64,000 bases of DNA, from assembly GCA_944472135.2 (NCBI GenBank), contig CALYDD020000433.1, positions 62,001 to 126,000 of the forward strand, given 5' to 3'. Under the pieces are notes generated by a model, which ran no database searches, was not told the origin of the DNA, and worked only from the letters and a program-made list of their open reading frames with translations. The position numbers were made by a program, and so were the translations under genes. Source of the stretch: Trichobilharzia regenti. Lineage: Eukaryota; Platyhelminthes; Trematoda; Strigeidida; Schistosomatidae. Shown in pieces: positions 1 through 11,984 of the stretch (position 1 is its first letter; each line of letters starts with the position of its first letter).

Positions 1-105
1 CTTTAAATTCAACAGTCATAAATAGCAGTTTCTTCGGCACCGTCTGGATTCTTCTAGGCTTTTCCCTTAACTTTATGCTTTTCTCGATAAATCTTGGAGG
101 ATATC

Positions 106-763
106 AATTATGGTCACACGACTTTGAGATTTGAGTTTTATAGTTTTCTTTGTCGTCTCCTATTTGTCGTATGGGCAGTAGAATTTTCCATATATCTGGG
201 ACAGGTGTTGAATCGTTTCTATTACATGTATTTGCCGTTGATTCGATAAACAAAGCTTCTGTTATCAATCTCTCCCTATACCATGTGACATTAAATTTTA
301 AAACTGTCATCCTATCCGATCCTATTGTATGGTTGTGTGTAATTGCATGTAGTTAGTGCTATAGCTGAACTATTTTCTAGACTTCTTATCTTATTTGAGT
401 CAACCAATCTAGATTTAGCTAGGTTTTTATGTTCGGCTAGTCTGACTGCCCCTGTTCTAGATTGGTTGACTCAAATAAGATAAGAAGTCTAGAAAATAGT
501 TCAGCTATAGCACTAACTACATGCAATTACACACAACCATACAATAGGATCGGATAGGATGACAGTTTTAAAATCTAATGTCACATGGTATAGGGAGAGA
601 TTGATAACAGAAGCTTTGTTTATCGAATCAACGGCAAATACATGTAATAGAAACGATTCAACACCTGTCCCAGATATATGGAAAATTCTACTGCCCATAC
701 GACAAATAGGAGACGACAAAGAAAACTATAAAACTCAAATCTCAAAGTCGTGTGACCGCAATT
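106..763. repeat. Inverted repeat, 308-bp arms (copy 1)
   Basis: Arms 106-413 and 456-763 are near-perfect reverse complements around a 42-base spacer. Both translate to the same 68-residue frame with one or two substitutions. A transcript through here would form a long hairpin. Confidence 0.92.
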
Positions 764-898
764 GATATGATTATGAACAATAAATTGTGTTCGAAACGTC
801 ATCCAGTATACAATACTGTTTCACTGTGTGATACATCTAATAAACAAACTGATATGGAGGTACTTACTACCACAGTGCCCAAGTTTTACACATATTTA
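106..898. mobile_element. 793-bp insertion flanked by a 13-bp target duplication
   Basis: The 13-mer cttggaggatatc occurs at 93-105 and again at 899-911. The uninterrupted PLE paralogue at about 38275 has only one equivalent site, so this is a target-site duplication. The insert contains two 308-bp inverted arms (106-413 and 456-763) and a 135-bp unique tail. Each arm, read outward, encodes a peptide with WYRERLITEALFIES, NRNDSTPV and PDIWKIL motifs that resembles the very end of a PLE GIY-YIG protein. The likeliest reading is a 5'-truncated, internally inverted PLE insertion; assignment to PLE is an inference. Confidence 0.7.
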
Positions 899-1054
899 CT
901 TGGAGGATATCCATTCTCTATGAGAACTTGTCTGAGTCGTCCCAGTTCCCCATCGATTGTATCACTTGAACATATCCTCCTTATTCTAGAGGATAAGGAG
1001 TGTATCAGATTTCTCTTCCTTCTCAAAGGGACCCAGCTATGGAACTCAGCATTA

Positions 1055-1490
1055 CAATCCTGAACTCTGTATACAGAAAAAGTTTGTCCAGTCTCCTACT
1101 CTTCCTTGGCCTTAACCTCTTCACTAGTCGTTCCCTGTAAAACATTTTGATTTTTCTTTTGTTTTTAATTTTTAATTTTACTTTTAGTTTGCTTTTGCTT
1201 TCATAATCAATTCACTATTATCAATCTCATATGCTCCTCTTATATATTTACACACCCTCTTCACATTTGTTCAATTCTTGTATTATTTTTTCGAAATTCA
1301 TAGAGGAAACTAATTATTTAAAACTAAAAACCCTATCAAAATACCAATTTAGTAAGACTCTTCAAGCGTCCCACATTCTTATTATTCGGTTGGTAATTTT
1401 CTTATCATTCAACCAACCTTTACCTTGTTCTGCTGCTCCACCTCGCGTACCTAGTCTTTGCTCAATATTTCAAGTTCATTGACACAAGAC
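1055..1490 (+). pseudogene. PLE C-terminal tip and 3' flank
   Basis: From about 1055 the plus strand encodes ELCIQKKFVQSL and stops near 1140. It matches the extreme C-terminus of the PLE frame at 37702-38529 (KLCVQKRFVKPLSL). An AT-rich tail follows. It abuts the minus-strand PLE fragment head to head, as in an element whose 5' part was inverted on insertion. The repeat at 28355-28790 is the same. Confidence 0.6.
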
Positions 1491-1559
1491 TAGTCTTTTT
1501 CGCTTCAGACAGTTGGTCGACGTAAACTAACATTATTTTAACTCTGTTCATTCTCTAGC

Positions 1560-2235
1560 TCAACTCAACTGACTTTGAAAAGGCATTTGACAGCGTTAAC
1601 TGTTAAGTAGATTGAAAACATCAGCTTCAGAACTCCAGAATGCCCTAAACCTTTATCCGCTCTATTCAAAAGCTGTATGATTATGCCACACATCAAGAAA
1701 TTCACAACTGAAAATTCACCGAAGCATTTGAAGTGAAGGCAGGAGTAAAACAATTCCGCCTACTGGCATTCGCGATATTCCTGATTGTGTTATGAACGGG
1801 ATTATGCACCAGGCCGTGAGATGTATGGAGACAGCAATCCATTAGGCTAATGCGAAGATTCTGGGAGATATGGACTTCATAGATGATTAAGTTTAATGTC
1901 ACATAAACCCTACAGATCTACGAGAGAAAATAGACAATTTGGCCGAAGGAGCATTGAAGAGGGAACTTCAGGTGAACGCAGCGAAAAATGGAGGTGATAA
2001 AGATAACCAATCAACCAACAATTAATAACAAGCTCCAATCACTATCAACGGAATAAATTTGAAGGAGGTCGCTAATTTTCAGTTATTTAGGCTGCATCGT
2101 TTCATTAAACATGCAGCACGGATTAGGATATCAAAGGCAGGATTGAAGAAGCGGAACAGATATTCATCGCTCTGGGATTGGTGTGGATACCTACTCCGCT
2201 TTGTATAAAAAAAACAAGAATGAAATCGGTAATAC
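1560..2235 (+). pseudogene. Decayed RTE-clade (SR2-like) reverse transcriptase
   Basis: The plus strand carries RT motifs in order but in several frames with stops: DFEKAFDSVN at about 1570 (RT motif A region), KLYDYA and a FEVKAGVKQ block at about 1670-1750 (motif B region), and a YLGCIVSLN block near 2085. These are typical of RTE-type non-LTR retrotransposons. The catalytic FADD motif cannot be read cleanly. The element is truncated at both ends and cannot code. Confidence 0.7.
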
Positions 2236-2245
2236 TAGTGTCGAT

Positions 2246-2345
2246 TCGTGAGTCGGTGGCACAGAGGTAGAATGCTCGCCGACCTTGCATGTGGCTCCCG
2301 GTCCGATCACTAGCCGACACATTCATTTACCTTGCTAAGCCAGTT
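2246..2345 (+). mobile_element. tRNA-derived SINE head
   Basis: The segment has a pol III A-box-like tggcacagagg at about 2258 and a degenerate B box ggtccgatcac at about 2300, spaced as in a tRNA. Its head resembles the SINE at 41837-42033 (shared gtcggtggcacag and gccgacc words). It lacks the LINE-like 3' tail. The duplicate copy is at 29546-29645. Confidence 0.6.
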
Positions 2346-2392
2346 ATAAGACTGGTAAAGAGGGAAGGTTGGGTATAATAGTAAAAATAATC

Positions 2393-3895
2393 TACTTTAT
2401 TCCGAAAACAGTACTTATAATACAGAATAGAATTCTCAGCATTTGTCACAACACCTTGCACCTGATTTACTCAAAATATAAATAAAATTAAAATTTAAAA
2501 CAAAATTAAGCAGGGAAATTTGTCCATAAAAATATTCGAAGCATGAATTGAGATCATTAAATATAATAATAAAAGTAGTAATAATAATAAAGATAATAAC
2601 ATTGAGTTTGTTTCAAACAGTAATGTCGAGTCAGTTTGGAAATTTTAGCATGCTATCATAAAGTATTGAATCTAATGTTCTGTCGATATGGCAGCATGGT
2701 GAGGGGAAATACAAAATTAACAGTTATAACACAGCTTAAATGGTGTTTACACTTACGAAAAATAAACAAATAAAGACAAAAAATTGAGAGGATTATAAAT
2801 ATAAGAAGAAGAACAACAATAAAGCTTGATGGTGTAAGGGTGGAGGAAAATGGTTTCTTTAGTAGTGCAAAGAAGGTTAATTAGTTAGTTCATGCCTAAA
2901 ACTATTTTCATCACATGAAATACGTGCAGCCAAATATGGTTAGTGGAATTTTTATACTTAGATGAACTTGTATAAAGTCTTTTGAAATCACTGCATGTTT
3001 TACCTGAAGAGACACAATGTTGGAGCTGTGGTGGATTCTCACAGTCTGACAAAATTCCTTTAGCGAATCTGTTGCATGAAATCAAGTGCCTATCAGTGAC
3101 AATGACAACGATGTGGCCTAATGGGATATCACTCGCATAACTTACAGTCTTCAGAGTTCTACGAAGTATGACATAGTCTTTTTCAATCAATCCAGGAGAA
3201 GAATAGGTAAGATGCACGAGTTGACAAACTGTAAGAGGAGGAGTTGGTTGAGTTATGCCTGAGGAGTGCCTTAACTGCTTAATGTAAAAAGCCAGACAAG
3301 ATTTTCTTTTAGAAATCACTAAGACATGGAAAGGCCAGGATAGTTATGGCAGTAGAAAGAATTAATCCAAGATAATTAACTTCAGACTTAATTTCTATAT
3401 CAATTTTGAAACGGTCATAGGAACCAACAGCTTCATTTAACTTTCTTTTACTCACATTGGAAACTGAAATTAACAGTCTGACATTTGGAAAGATTTAGTT
3501 TAAGGCCGTTACACGAAGACCATTTGCTAATTCCTGATAGAAAGCTGTTCATCTCAATACAGTCTAGTCTAGCTGGGAGTTAACAGACATTGAAATAGTT
3601 AGATCTTCGGAATACTTAACAAAGTTCATTTCATCATCAGAGTGATGCAAGTCATGCAAAAAGAAAGAAAACAGAAAAGGAGAAATGACAGCACCTTGAG
3701 GGACACCAGCCTCAGTAAGCAACGAAGTCAACGACTTTCCCTGACTGATATTTACAGTGTACTGGTTTCTTCCTGAGAAATAAGAATGCAGCCATTTGAC
3801 AACCCAACAGTCAGTTTGAGTTTCACCAAGCTTGTTTAACAAAATGCCCCAAGGTACTGAGGCTAGCAGCCTCATTGCGTAGAAATAAACACCAC
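2393..3895 (-). mobile_element. 5'-truncated CR1/L2-group LINE (A, copy 1)
   Basis: Minus-strand non-LTR element. Its 3' end at 2393-2445 has the family tail (atgctgagaattct, then a ggaataaagta end). Coding remnants are 2885-3319 (C-terminal part: LRHSSGITQP, RHLISCNRFAKGILSD, YTSSSKYKNS) and 3564-3875 (RT: GVPQGAVISPFLFSFFLHDL, then VKYSEDLTIS). The catalytic YADD is altered to YSED, which would abolish polymerisation. The frames are separated by stops and the endonuclease region is missing. Confidence 0.85.
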
Positions 3896-3954
3896 TGCTA
3901 CTGAAACTCCAAGCCTCTAGCTTGACGTCGCCCTATGTTCCACTTGGAACCTAA

Positions 3955-4460
3955 AGGAATAAACCAAAAAGTGTCAAGCCAGTAGTTCTATATGGTTCGG
4001 ATACCTGACGTGTAATCAAAAGTATTTTTAATAGGTTACTGAAAACTTTCATCAACAACTGTCTTAGCTTCACACTGAATATTAGATGACCAGAGAAGAG
4101 TGACAGTGACAAGCCACTCTGGTAACGAACCAACCAACGAATCCACTGTCAATCAGATATGCAGGAGAAAATGAAGGCAGATGGGATACTGTCTCAGAAG
4201 ACCATTGAATGACATCATGTGTTAGGCGAATGAGTGAAATCCTAGTGGAAAACAGTGAACTGGGGGTCAAACAGTGGCGTGGGCGAGATCGTGTGTGTGT
4301 GTGTGTGTGTTTGAAGGGGGAGGCAAACGAAGGTATATGTGGATTTTTGTAGCCACATAAAGGGGGCTGCAGAAAACTGCAGATGAGATGTGTGTGGTGT
4401 GCTGTTGATGTCTAAAGTTCCACTCTAGACCAAAAGAAATAATAATAAATACTCTCTGCG
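3955..4460 (+). pseudogene. Decayed SR2-like RTE 3' region
   Basis: In broken frames the plus strand reads VKPVVLYGSDT, then TFINNCL, LNIR and RTNQRI. This is the region after the RT core in RTE/SR2-type elements (compare 47285-47620 on the minus strand). Near 4425-4455 the words gttccactctagacc and a TAA-rich end resemble the 3' terminus seen at 25560-25600. The middle part is poorly recognisable. Confidence 0.6.
4291..4310. repeat. (GT)10 microsatellite
   Basis: Ten uninterrupted GT units. The same ten units occur in the other two copies of the core (20836-20855 and 31590-31609). Confidence 0.95.
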
Positions 4461-5965
4461 TCTGGTTAAAACATAGTCCTCATTGACTTCCAATATTATA
4501 TTTGCTATCATAAACTTGGTGGACACATTACCCAAGGAAGTAAATAGTTGAGGGTTGTCTTCAGTTATATAGTCGAAACTCGATGTGGTAAACTTCTGAA
4601 GTTCTGGTTGAGCAACTTCATTGGGATGGATTTCGCCAAAGCGTGACGGTTAAATCTCAAAGTAGAAAGCGTGTTTAATATTTGATCGTTTGGCAGGGAG
4701 GGTGGCGCATGCTGATCAGCAGATGTGGTAGTGGTCACAAATGTCAATCACTCCGATCTGTAGGACAGCAACATGCATTTTTTGACAGCTCGAGAATTAA
4801 ACATCAGTCTGGAGTCTTAACAAAAGAATAATAATAATAAGGGTTGTACAGATCTAAATTATAAATAAAAAAGTGCTTTTGCTCCTACCATCTACAAGCC
4901 TGTTCAGCTTCTTGTCAATTTGCTACTCATTAGGCCCTACAGACATCTTACAGGTCAGCTTGTTCTACGGCTTCTAATTTTCCAGATTTTTGAATTCACT
5001 CCTCACTTAAATATCACTTACACACCCCACAATAATCTTTTTATTTACTCACTATTATTCTCTACTTTATGTTAACTACCTAGGCCATTGTTAAAGCTAA
5101 AACTTGATCTTTGTTCATATCTGTTGCTTTCCCATAGTCTGGTTGCTTTGATTAGAAACACAACAACATCAATGTTTGAACAAGGCTATATCTTCATCGA
5201 AAACATCATACCAAATGTCTACTATCTTTTCAAGCACTATATAGCTTCTTCTTGTATTTGACTTGTAAATCTACTTCCAATAATGTATTATTCATGATTG
5301 CATTTTATACCATTTTGCAGCTGCGCAGAATTTTCTTCTCTTCCTGAGATAGCGTTCAATCACGTGGCGGCATAACACTCACTGTTCACTGGTTGACCAT
5401 AACTATCAGCAGGAAACAGAACGAAATTTGGGTTGTCGCTCAACTTTGATGGTAACCTTACAATCTAACATTTATAAGAACCTGCTCTAATTGCTTGTAC
5501 AATAATTGAACAATTCAAACTTTTGAAAAAGTGTTAATATATGATACTTCAGGAATGTAATTGATAAGATTACTGATCATGCCTGTTAAAATGGTATGCA
5601 TTTCTCGTAAACTCACCTGTTTATACGAAATATAAATTAGTATTATTATTATAGATCATAAAACCAGGGGAGTTGAACAGCAGAAAATGTAAAAGTTCTA
5701 ATAACAAGTAACAAATAGTGTCCACTGACTGAGAGGTGGTTCTCGAGACTCATAATCCCAGTGTGAGTTTTTGAGTTTCACTTAGAGCAACATTATTCAC
5801 TGAAATGCACGTATATATCTAGCTGGCATTTCCAAAACAGGGAGAAATGCATACCGTGGATTTCATAGCTAGCCATCAAGTTGAGCTCGGTGAAGCTTTC
5901 ATTCTATAGGCCGATGGGAAGCAGATACTGATAATTTAGATTCACCGCAACAATTTATTATATTC
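4461..5965. other. No recognisable gene
   Basis: AT-rich sequence with short accidental frames only. I see no RT, integrase or host exon signature. It is repeated in both other copies of the core. Confidence 0.5.
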
Positions 5966-7331
5966 ATAATAATAATTTGCTTTGTTCCAAAACAGTACTT
6001 GTGATACAGAATGGAATTCTCAGCATTTTACTACAGTATTGCATTCAGTTAGTACATTAACAATAAATAAAATTCTACATAGATTAAGGGTATTCTCAGT
6101 TAGTTTTGACAACAACATATTGGCATGTCTGTCGGCAGCAAAGCCAAAAGTGAACAGAATGTTTGAAGATGTTGGAATAGTAGATGCTAGCATATTTACT
6201 GGCGTAGGAGGTAACAAAAGGTCGAGATATACAGAGTGTGAGAGAACGAAGAAGAATGTTTTAAATAGTTCTTGTAAGGAAGAGAGAAAAGGAAAAGAAA
6301 GAAAACGTTGTACCTATAGATGATATGAGTTGGAAAGACGAGGTCCAGTTGTTCTACTGACTATTTAATAAGTTAAAGGTTTCACGCCTAATGCATCCTT
6401 TATCGCACAGAACACGAGCTAAGTAAGGTATGGTTGAGTTTTTGTACTTACTAGTGCGCGAATATAGTTTCCTATATAGGCTTCTGGTTTTCCCTGAAGA
6501 GATACATGGGGAGAGTTGTGAATGTAGAGGGTGTTGTGAGTCAGATAAAATGGATTTCGCCCATTTTTCACATGAGTCCATGTGCCTGTCCACCAGAATA
6601 TTAACAAGCTGGTTAAGTGGCACATTGCCTACCACCCTTCTGACAACCTTTAACATCCTACGTAATAAGATATAGTCTGTCTTCAGTAGCCAGCCTTGGA
6701 AAAACTAAGGCGAAACAATAGAGAATAATAGGCAGGATGCAAGAGTTAACGAATCGTAGGAGTAAGGGTTGAGTTGGGTTATTCCAGAATGTCTTAACTT
6801 CTTGATGTAGAAGGCAGGACGGAATATTTTCTTAGAAATCATGAAGATATGAGACGACGAGGAAAGATCAGCAGATAGAATGGCGCCCAGATATGTAATT
6901 TCCGACTTGGTCTCTATTTCAGTGCCATCAATGTTGCACACCTCGTGAGTGCTAACCAGTTTGTTTAGGTCAGATTTATGCGTAAAGGTGAAATTGACTT
7001 TTTGACATTTAGAGGGATTTAAGGTGGTAAAACCGTTTTACTTGGACGACTGGCTGATTTCTGATAAAAAGCCGTTTAGTTTAGGGCAGTCACTTTGACA
7101 TTTGATAGGCAAAGATACAGTAAGGTCGTCGGCATTTTTGACAAAGTTAATGTCATTTGAAGGTGGTAAGTCATGTAGAAAGAAGAGAGAAGTGGGGAGA
7201 GTACAGCACCTTGGGGGACACCAGCTTCAGTGAGCACAGCATAGGAGGATTTGCCTTTGTATACAGTGTACTGCATTCTGTTTGAGAAGTAGGAATGCAA
7301 CCAGTTAGTGACCCAGGACTCAGTTTGTGTC
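5966..7331 (-). mobile_element. 5'-truncated CR1/L2-group LINE (B, copy 1)
   Basis: Minus-strand element with the tail atgctgagaattcc near 6010-6035. Coding remnants: 6354-6656 (MLKVVRRVVGNVPL, RHMDSCEKWAKSILSD, RTSKYKNSTIPYLA), 6705-6941 (IDGTEIETKSEITYLG) and 7076-7300 (RT start, LTEAGVPQGAVLSPLLSSF). Frameshifts separate the three frames and scramble the YADD region. It is the same subfamily as the plus-strand LINE at 50215-51775. Truncation is near 7331. Confidence 0.87.
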
Positions 7332-7890
7332 AGGTGATAAGTGAGGCTGATATGTCAACTATGTCTTAAAATCTATAAAAGGCACCTACCCCTGAATAGT
7401 TAAATGCGGTATGATTCAGTAACTAAACGATTAAAATCGTATAAACACGTGATCTGTAATTTGCATCCCCAGTCTATGTTACTATATCAACTAATGAATA
7501 ATAAGACGGTGTTTTTAACTAACTGATATCCAACAATATAGATTTTCGCACAGGAGCGTAAAGCTTCCGATTGTTCCACTCCATGTAAAACACAAAGGAA
7601 GCGAAAGAAAGGCATTCCGAAGGATTAAATTTGTACCTATACCTAAATCGTCACTGGATTGACACTGGAGGGTGTGTCGAATTTAGAACCATTGCTATTA
7701 ACTCTCCTTTTTTTGAAAACTATGGAGAAATTACATATGAGCTGTGATTAATATTTGACCGGATAGTTGCAAAATAATTGAGCGCAGAGTGAGAGATTGC
7801 TGAATGAAATGTTGGAATTAATCATTTCAATTTCGCTGAGGTTTTAGAAATTTAATTTTATAAATATGGAGAAATTACTTTTACTTAGTC
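7332..7890. other. No recognisable gene
   Basis: Unique-looking AT-rich sequence between LINE B and LINE C. No coding signature was seen. Confidence 0.5.
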
Positions 7891-9545
7891 TTGTACCCTC
7901 GCTTAAATCCTTTAATGACCCTAAACAATTCGCCTATAAGCACAGTAGAAGCACTTTAGATGCAGCTGCCGTCTTATATCATAACATTGCTTCCAGTTTA
8001 GACAAGGGGGCTAGATTTGTTCGTTAAGCCTTCCTAGACTATACATCTGCTTTCGACTCGGTCCCTAGGGACATCTTATTAAATAAACTTGCGGCTAGTC
8101 AAACAGAATGTTGGGCTGTTAACTGGTGACATTCCTATTTCTCAGATAGAAAAAAGTACATCGTATATAAAGGGAAGTCTTCCACTTCATTGCCTACTGA
8201 AGCTGGTGTCCCTCAAGGTGCTGTTCTTTCTCCTTTTCTTTTTTCTTTCTTCTTGCATGACTTGCCTCACTCTGATGAAATAAACTTTGTGAAGTACGCT
8301 GATGATTTAACGGTTTCAATGGCTGTTAATTCTCAGCTAGATTGCACCAAAATAAGTAGCTTTCTGTCGGGAGTCAGTAAATGGTCTGAGTCTAACGGTC
8401 TTAAACTGAATCCTTCTAAGTGTCAAACTGTTGATTTCAGCTTAAGATGTAAACGACAGTTAAAAGAAGTCATCGATTCTCATGACACTTGTAAAATTGA
8501 CGACAATGATATAGGAATCAAATCAGAAATTAAGTATCTTGGACTCATTCTCTCTTCTGATCTCTCCTGGTCTTCCCATGTCTTAGCAATCTCCAATAAA
8601 ATATTCTGCCTGACATTTTACATTAAGAAGTTAAGGAACTCCTCAGGCGTAACTCAACCCCTCATCCTCTTACAGTTCATAAACTCTTGCATCCTACCTA
8701 TTCTTCTTTATTGTTCACCCCTGCTTATTCTTTCCTGGTTTGCTTAAAAAAGACAATGTCACAATTCGTAGAATGCTGAAGACTGTCAGTAGGGGGGTGA
8801 GTGGTGTCCCAGTGGACCACATAGTTAACTTCGTTGTCGATAGGCACTTGAATTCGTGCAATAAATTTGCTAAAGGGATTTTGTCTGACTTGGAGCATCT
8901 ACCACAGCACCCTCAGCTTTCATCTTGCATCTCCTCAGGTAGAAGAAAAAGTAACTTCAGAAAACTGTATGCTCGCACGTCTAAGTATAAAAATTCTATG
9001 ATACCGTATTTTATGTGATGAAAATAGTGTCAGGCAACAATTGAACTAACCTTTTTTCATCTAGTAATTAAACAATTTCCATCCTTATATACCTTGAAGT
9101 TTTACTTTTATTATTTCTATTATATTTATGGTCCTGTTGCTTATTCGTTTGTTTTACTCTCATAATTGCAAACACCAACTTATCTCTGTGACTGTTGTAA
9201 TCTTTGTTTTACCCCTCACCATATCAAATAAAGAGAACATTATATTCAGTATTTTTAAACATGTTAGGATTTCTATACGGCATCGACAATACTGTGTGAA
9301 ACAAGCCCAAAGCAATTTTCACTTGTATTATTATTATTATTACCTTAGCCGTTATCATTATCATTATCTCCACTTTATATGCTGCATGTTTTTAACATTA
9401 CTCCTGATGTAAATGTGGAGAATTTTCTGTGTGATTTTATTTTGAGGAAATTAGATTCAATAATATTGTGATTAATGCTGAAAATTCCATTCTGTATCAC
9501 AAGTACTGTTTTTGGAATAAAGTAAATAATAATAATTATTATTAT
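7891..9545 (+). mobile_element. 5'-truncated CR1/L2-group LINE (C, copy 1)
   Basis: The plus strand encodes RT from motif 1 to the C-terminus: KHSRSTLDAAAV, DYTSAFDSVP, then 8190-8747 with TEAGVPQGAVLSPFLF and an intact YADD (residues 36-39 of that frame), then 8740-9018 with RHLNSCNKFAKGILSD and RTSKYKNS. In-frame stops near 8026 and 8118 and a frameshift near 8745 break it. The 3' UTR ends in atgctgaaaattcc, ggaataaag and a TAA/ATT microsatellite at 9523-9547. The endonuclease is missing. Confidence 0.88.
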
Positions 9546-9622
9546 TATGTATTAGGCAGAGTTGTATGGGAGGGAAAGAATAGTTATATGGAGAAACGTA
9601 GGAATTAAGTGATACGGGATGT

Positions 9623-9640
9623 CACACACACACACACACA
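9623..9640. repeat. (CA)9 microsatellite
   Basis: Nine CA units. The same count occurs at the duplicate site (36921-36938). Confidence 0.9.
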
Positions 9641-9900
9641 AAAAGAGAATGCATCTGTGCCACTGAGAAAGATTTTGAGTCATATCACCAACAGACTCAA
9701 GCCATTGTTACATGGTATCGTGAGGACCTCAACCAGGTAGTCCACACATCCCGATGCGGTTCACACCAACTATTTAAGACTCCATAGGTTGATGCCAGGT
9801 TTTAGTCCACCGACTGCGAACTTGTTTCCGACCTGATTATATGTCATCTAACACTATTGTACAATGAGGCCATGACTTAGAATGAGTTCTACGGGGTTCT
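9640..9900 (-). pseudogene. RTE (SR3-like) C-terminal remnant
   Basis: The sequence aligns by eye with 17610-17860. That stretch on the minus strand encodes the end of the RTE protein of the 45454-47034 type ([17 protein letters not shown] blocks). It is decayed here, with no open frame of note. Confidence 0.55.
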
Positions 9901-10054
9901 AGTCATCTCAGCTGATGCAGTTTAATAGCCCCACCGATTGAATCTCTCTCTTTACCCAACACTGCACGGTCAACCTCAATGGTACTCACCATATTATTTC
10001 ACTCAACACAGCAGTCAGAACTCAGACACCTATGATCAAACACAGTTTCTTTTC

Positions 10055-11602
10055 GTTCAGCGAAGAAATTTATTTTCAACGACTTCATTTTCAAGCTGTA
10101 CAGTCGTATTTATATTACAGAAAAAGTTATTAAGTGACACTAAATAATTGCTCAGTCAATATACATATATGTAAGTGATAAGAATAACGATAATTAAAAT
10201 GTTATAAGGGGTAGAGTTGAAGTGGATGGATTACAAAATTGTTTTATAAGTGAATTGATACCAAAAATATTTTTTCTTAATTTCAGGCGTTGTCTAAAAA
10301 TTTTTAAAATTAGGGCTACGATTACGATAAGAATAAAGATGTGAAGTGAAGTGGAATGAATTCAAGTGGTAAAATAAAATAAAATGAAAACTAGAAAGAA
10401 CATTACTATGACCTATGTAAAGAAAAGGGTTTGACAAAACGTTTTTGAACACATAATTTAGGTTTCTGTTCATAAATAGGTAAAGCTTCGGCTATGCATA
10501 AGTGAAGAAAACGTAAACATTTGGATAGATTCGATTTTGCTATGTAGATAATCTTGAGGGATGAATCACGTGGGGCTAAATGACCAGACTCTAACAGGTG
10601 ATCACAAATAGACGAATTTGCATTTCTGCGATCGCCATTCAATAACCAAACCGGATAGTGTACAGCTACACGTTTTCGGAGAGTACGCTTACAACGTCCA
10701 ATATAATCAGCTCAACAAGAGCAGGTAAAAGAGAAAATGCACATAGATGTGGACATAAGCGGTAATCTATCCTAGACGCATTGTGTAATCATGTTTCGGC
10801 TGGTAAAAACTAGATCCAAGTCAGCTGCAGGAAAAGTGCGTTTATTACAGTTAGATAGACGATGTTTAATCAATTCCGAAATAGTGTCAACCTTGAATGC
10901 AAGACTCATAAACAGTTTTTTCTTTGGCACTATGATTTGTCTAGGGTCGAATTCTTTCTAGAAAAAATTGAAAATAAACCTAGAAGGATATCCACTGTTA
11001 AGGAGATTTGATCGGAGGTTATCTAGTTCCCTACCAATTGTCTCTGTAGAGCAGATTTTACGAATTCTGGAGCATAAGGAATGAATAAGGTTTCTCTTTC
11101 TCCCTAAAGATACCCAACTGTAGAAGTTAGTGTACTGCCCTGTTATTTTTGGCTTTCGGTAAATCGACCTTAACAGCGTGCCATCCTCTCTTCTATCTAG
11201 CCTAACATCAAGGAAGTGAAACGAGGAATTCAACCTTTACCTTGGTCATAGCATTGTTCTTTCTAGTTTTCATTTTATTTTATTTTACCACTTGAATTCA
11301 TTCCACTTCACTTCACATCTTTATTCTTATCGTAATCGTAGCCCTAAATTTTAAAAATTTTAGACAACGGCCTGAATTAAAAAAAAATATTTTTGGTATC
11401 AATTCACTTATAAAACAATTTTGTAATCCATCCACTTCAACTCTAACCCTTATAACATTTTAATTATCGTTATTCTTATCACTTACATATATGTATATTG
11501 ACTGAGCAATTATTTAGTGCCACTTAATAACTTTTTCTGTAATATAAATACGACTGTACAGCTTGAAAATGAAGTCGTTGAAAATAAATTTCTTCGCTGA
11601 AC
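10055..11602 (-). mobile_element. PLE between 370-bp inverted repeats (copy 1, broken)
   Basis: Left arm 10055-10424 and right arm 11234-11602 are reverse complements. They enclose a minus-strand PLE C-terminal frame. In this copy the frame is broken into 10958-11233 (FLDVRLDRREDGTLL, IYRKP, GRKRNLIHSLCSRI) and 10406-10642 (C-terminal end, IAEALPIYEQKPKLC), with substitutions and an altered stretch near 10960-10985. The intact counterpart is at 37702-38529. Confidence 0.88.
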
Positions 11603-11984
11603 AATAACAAACTGTTTTTACTTATGAACAAATGGGTATTTTTCGTGACCTTTGATCAAAAGATATAAGGGGAGGTCTCATATTCACCTACTACTCATCT
11701 GCAAGTTGTATGACTGGTGACTTAGTGAGACTACATAACACTTGGAACTGCTACTTGAAATGTTGTTCCCAGTATCCCAGCGATCTCTCTTCACTGGGAG
11801 GTCATTTCACTTTCCAGAGGTCTTCTACAACACGTCTACCTAACGGAACTCTCTTTACAGTCGAGCATTTCCGTGACACCTGTCAGTGAAATTCTGCCTT
11901 CAGGTCAAGAAATATGACAAATTTTGTACATCAGTAAGTGTACCTCTATTCTAGGATCTACCGAAAGGTGAAGAAATGATGAAT
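11603..11984. other. No clear gene
   Basis: This is possibly the continuation of the minus-strand RTE remnant to its right. I see no firm motif. Confidence 0.35.

Larger units (their letters stand above)
1..1055 (-). mobile_element. Penelope-like element fragment, split by insertion (copy 1)
   Basis: The minus strand of 899-1055 encodes a PLE segment downstream of the RT core, with the motif SWVPLRRKRNLIHSL followed by a Cys-Ser pair and ENGYPP. The segment continues at 105-1 with PRFIEKSIKL and a VPKKLLF-like motif. A 793-bp insertion (106-898) separates the two halves. The remaining C-terminal part lies left of the window; the duplicate locus shows it at 26870-27300. The RT catalytic core is absent, so this is a dead 5'-truncated copy. 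Confidence 0.8.

Noticed and set aside
150..719. 68-codon frames on both strands as real genes
   Set aside because: They are mirror images created by the inverted repeat; the outward-reading frame resembles a PLE C-terminus and the other is its shadow.
760..800. gaaca/tgttc stem followed by gaaacgtc as a hammerhead remnant in the 793-bp insert
   Set aside because: The preceding bases do not match CUGANGA (at least two mismatches), and copy 2 has a substitution in the stem.
5982..6323. 113-codon plus-strand frame ending in a Lys/Arg-rich tail
   Set aside because: It runs antisense through the 3' UTR of LINE B, begins in the LINE tail and has no motif.
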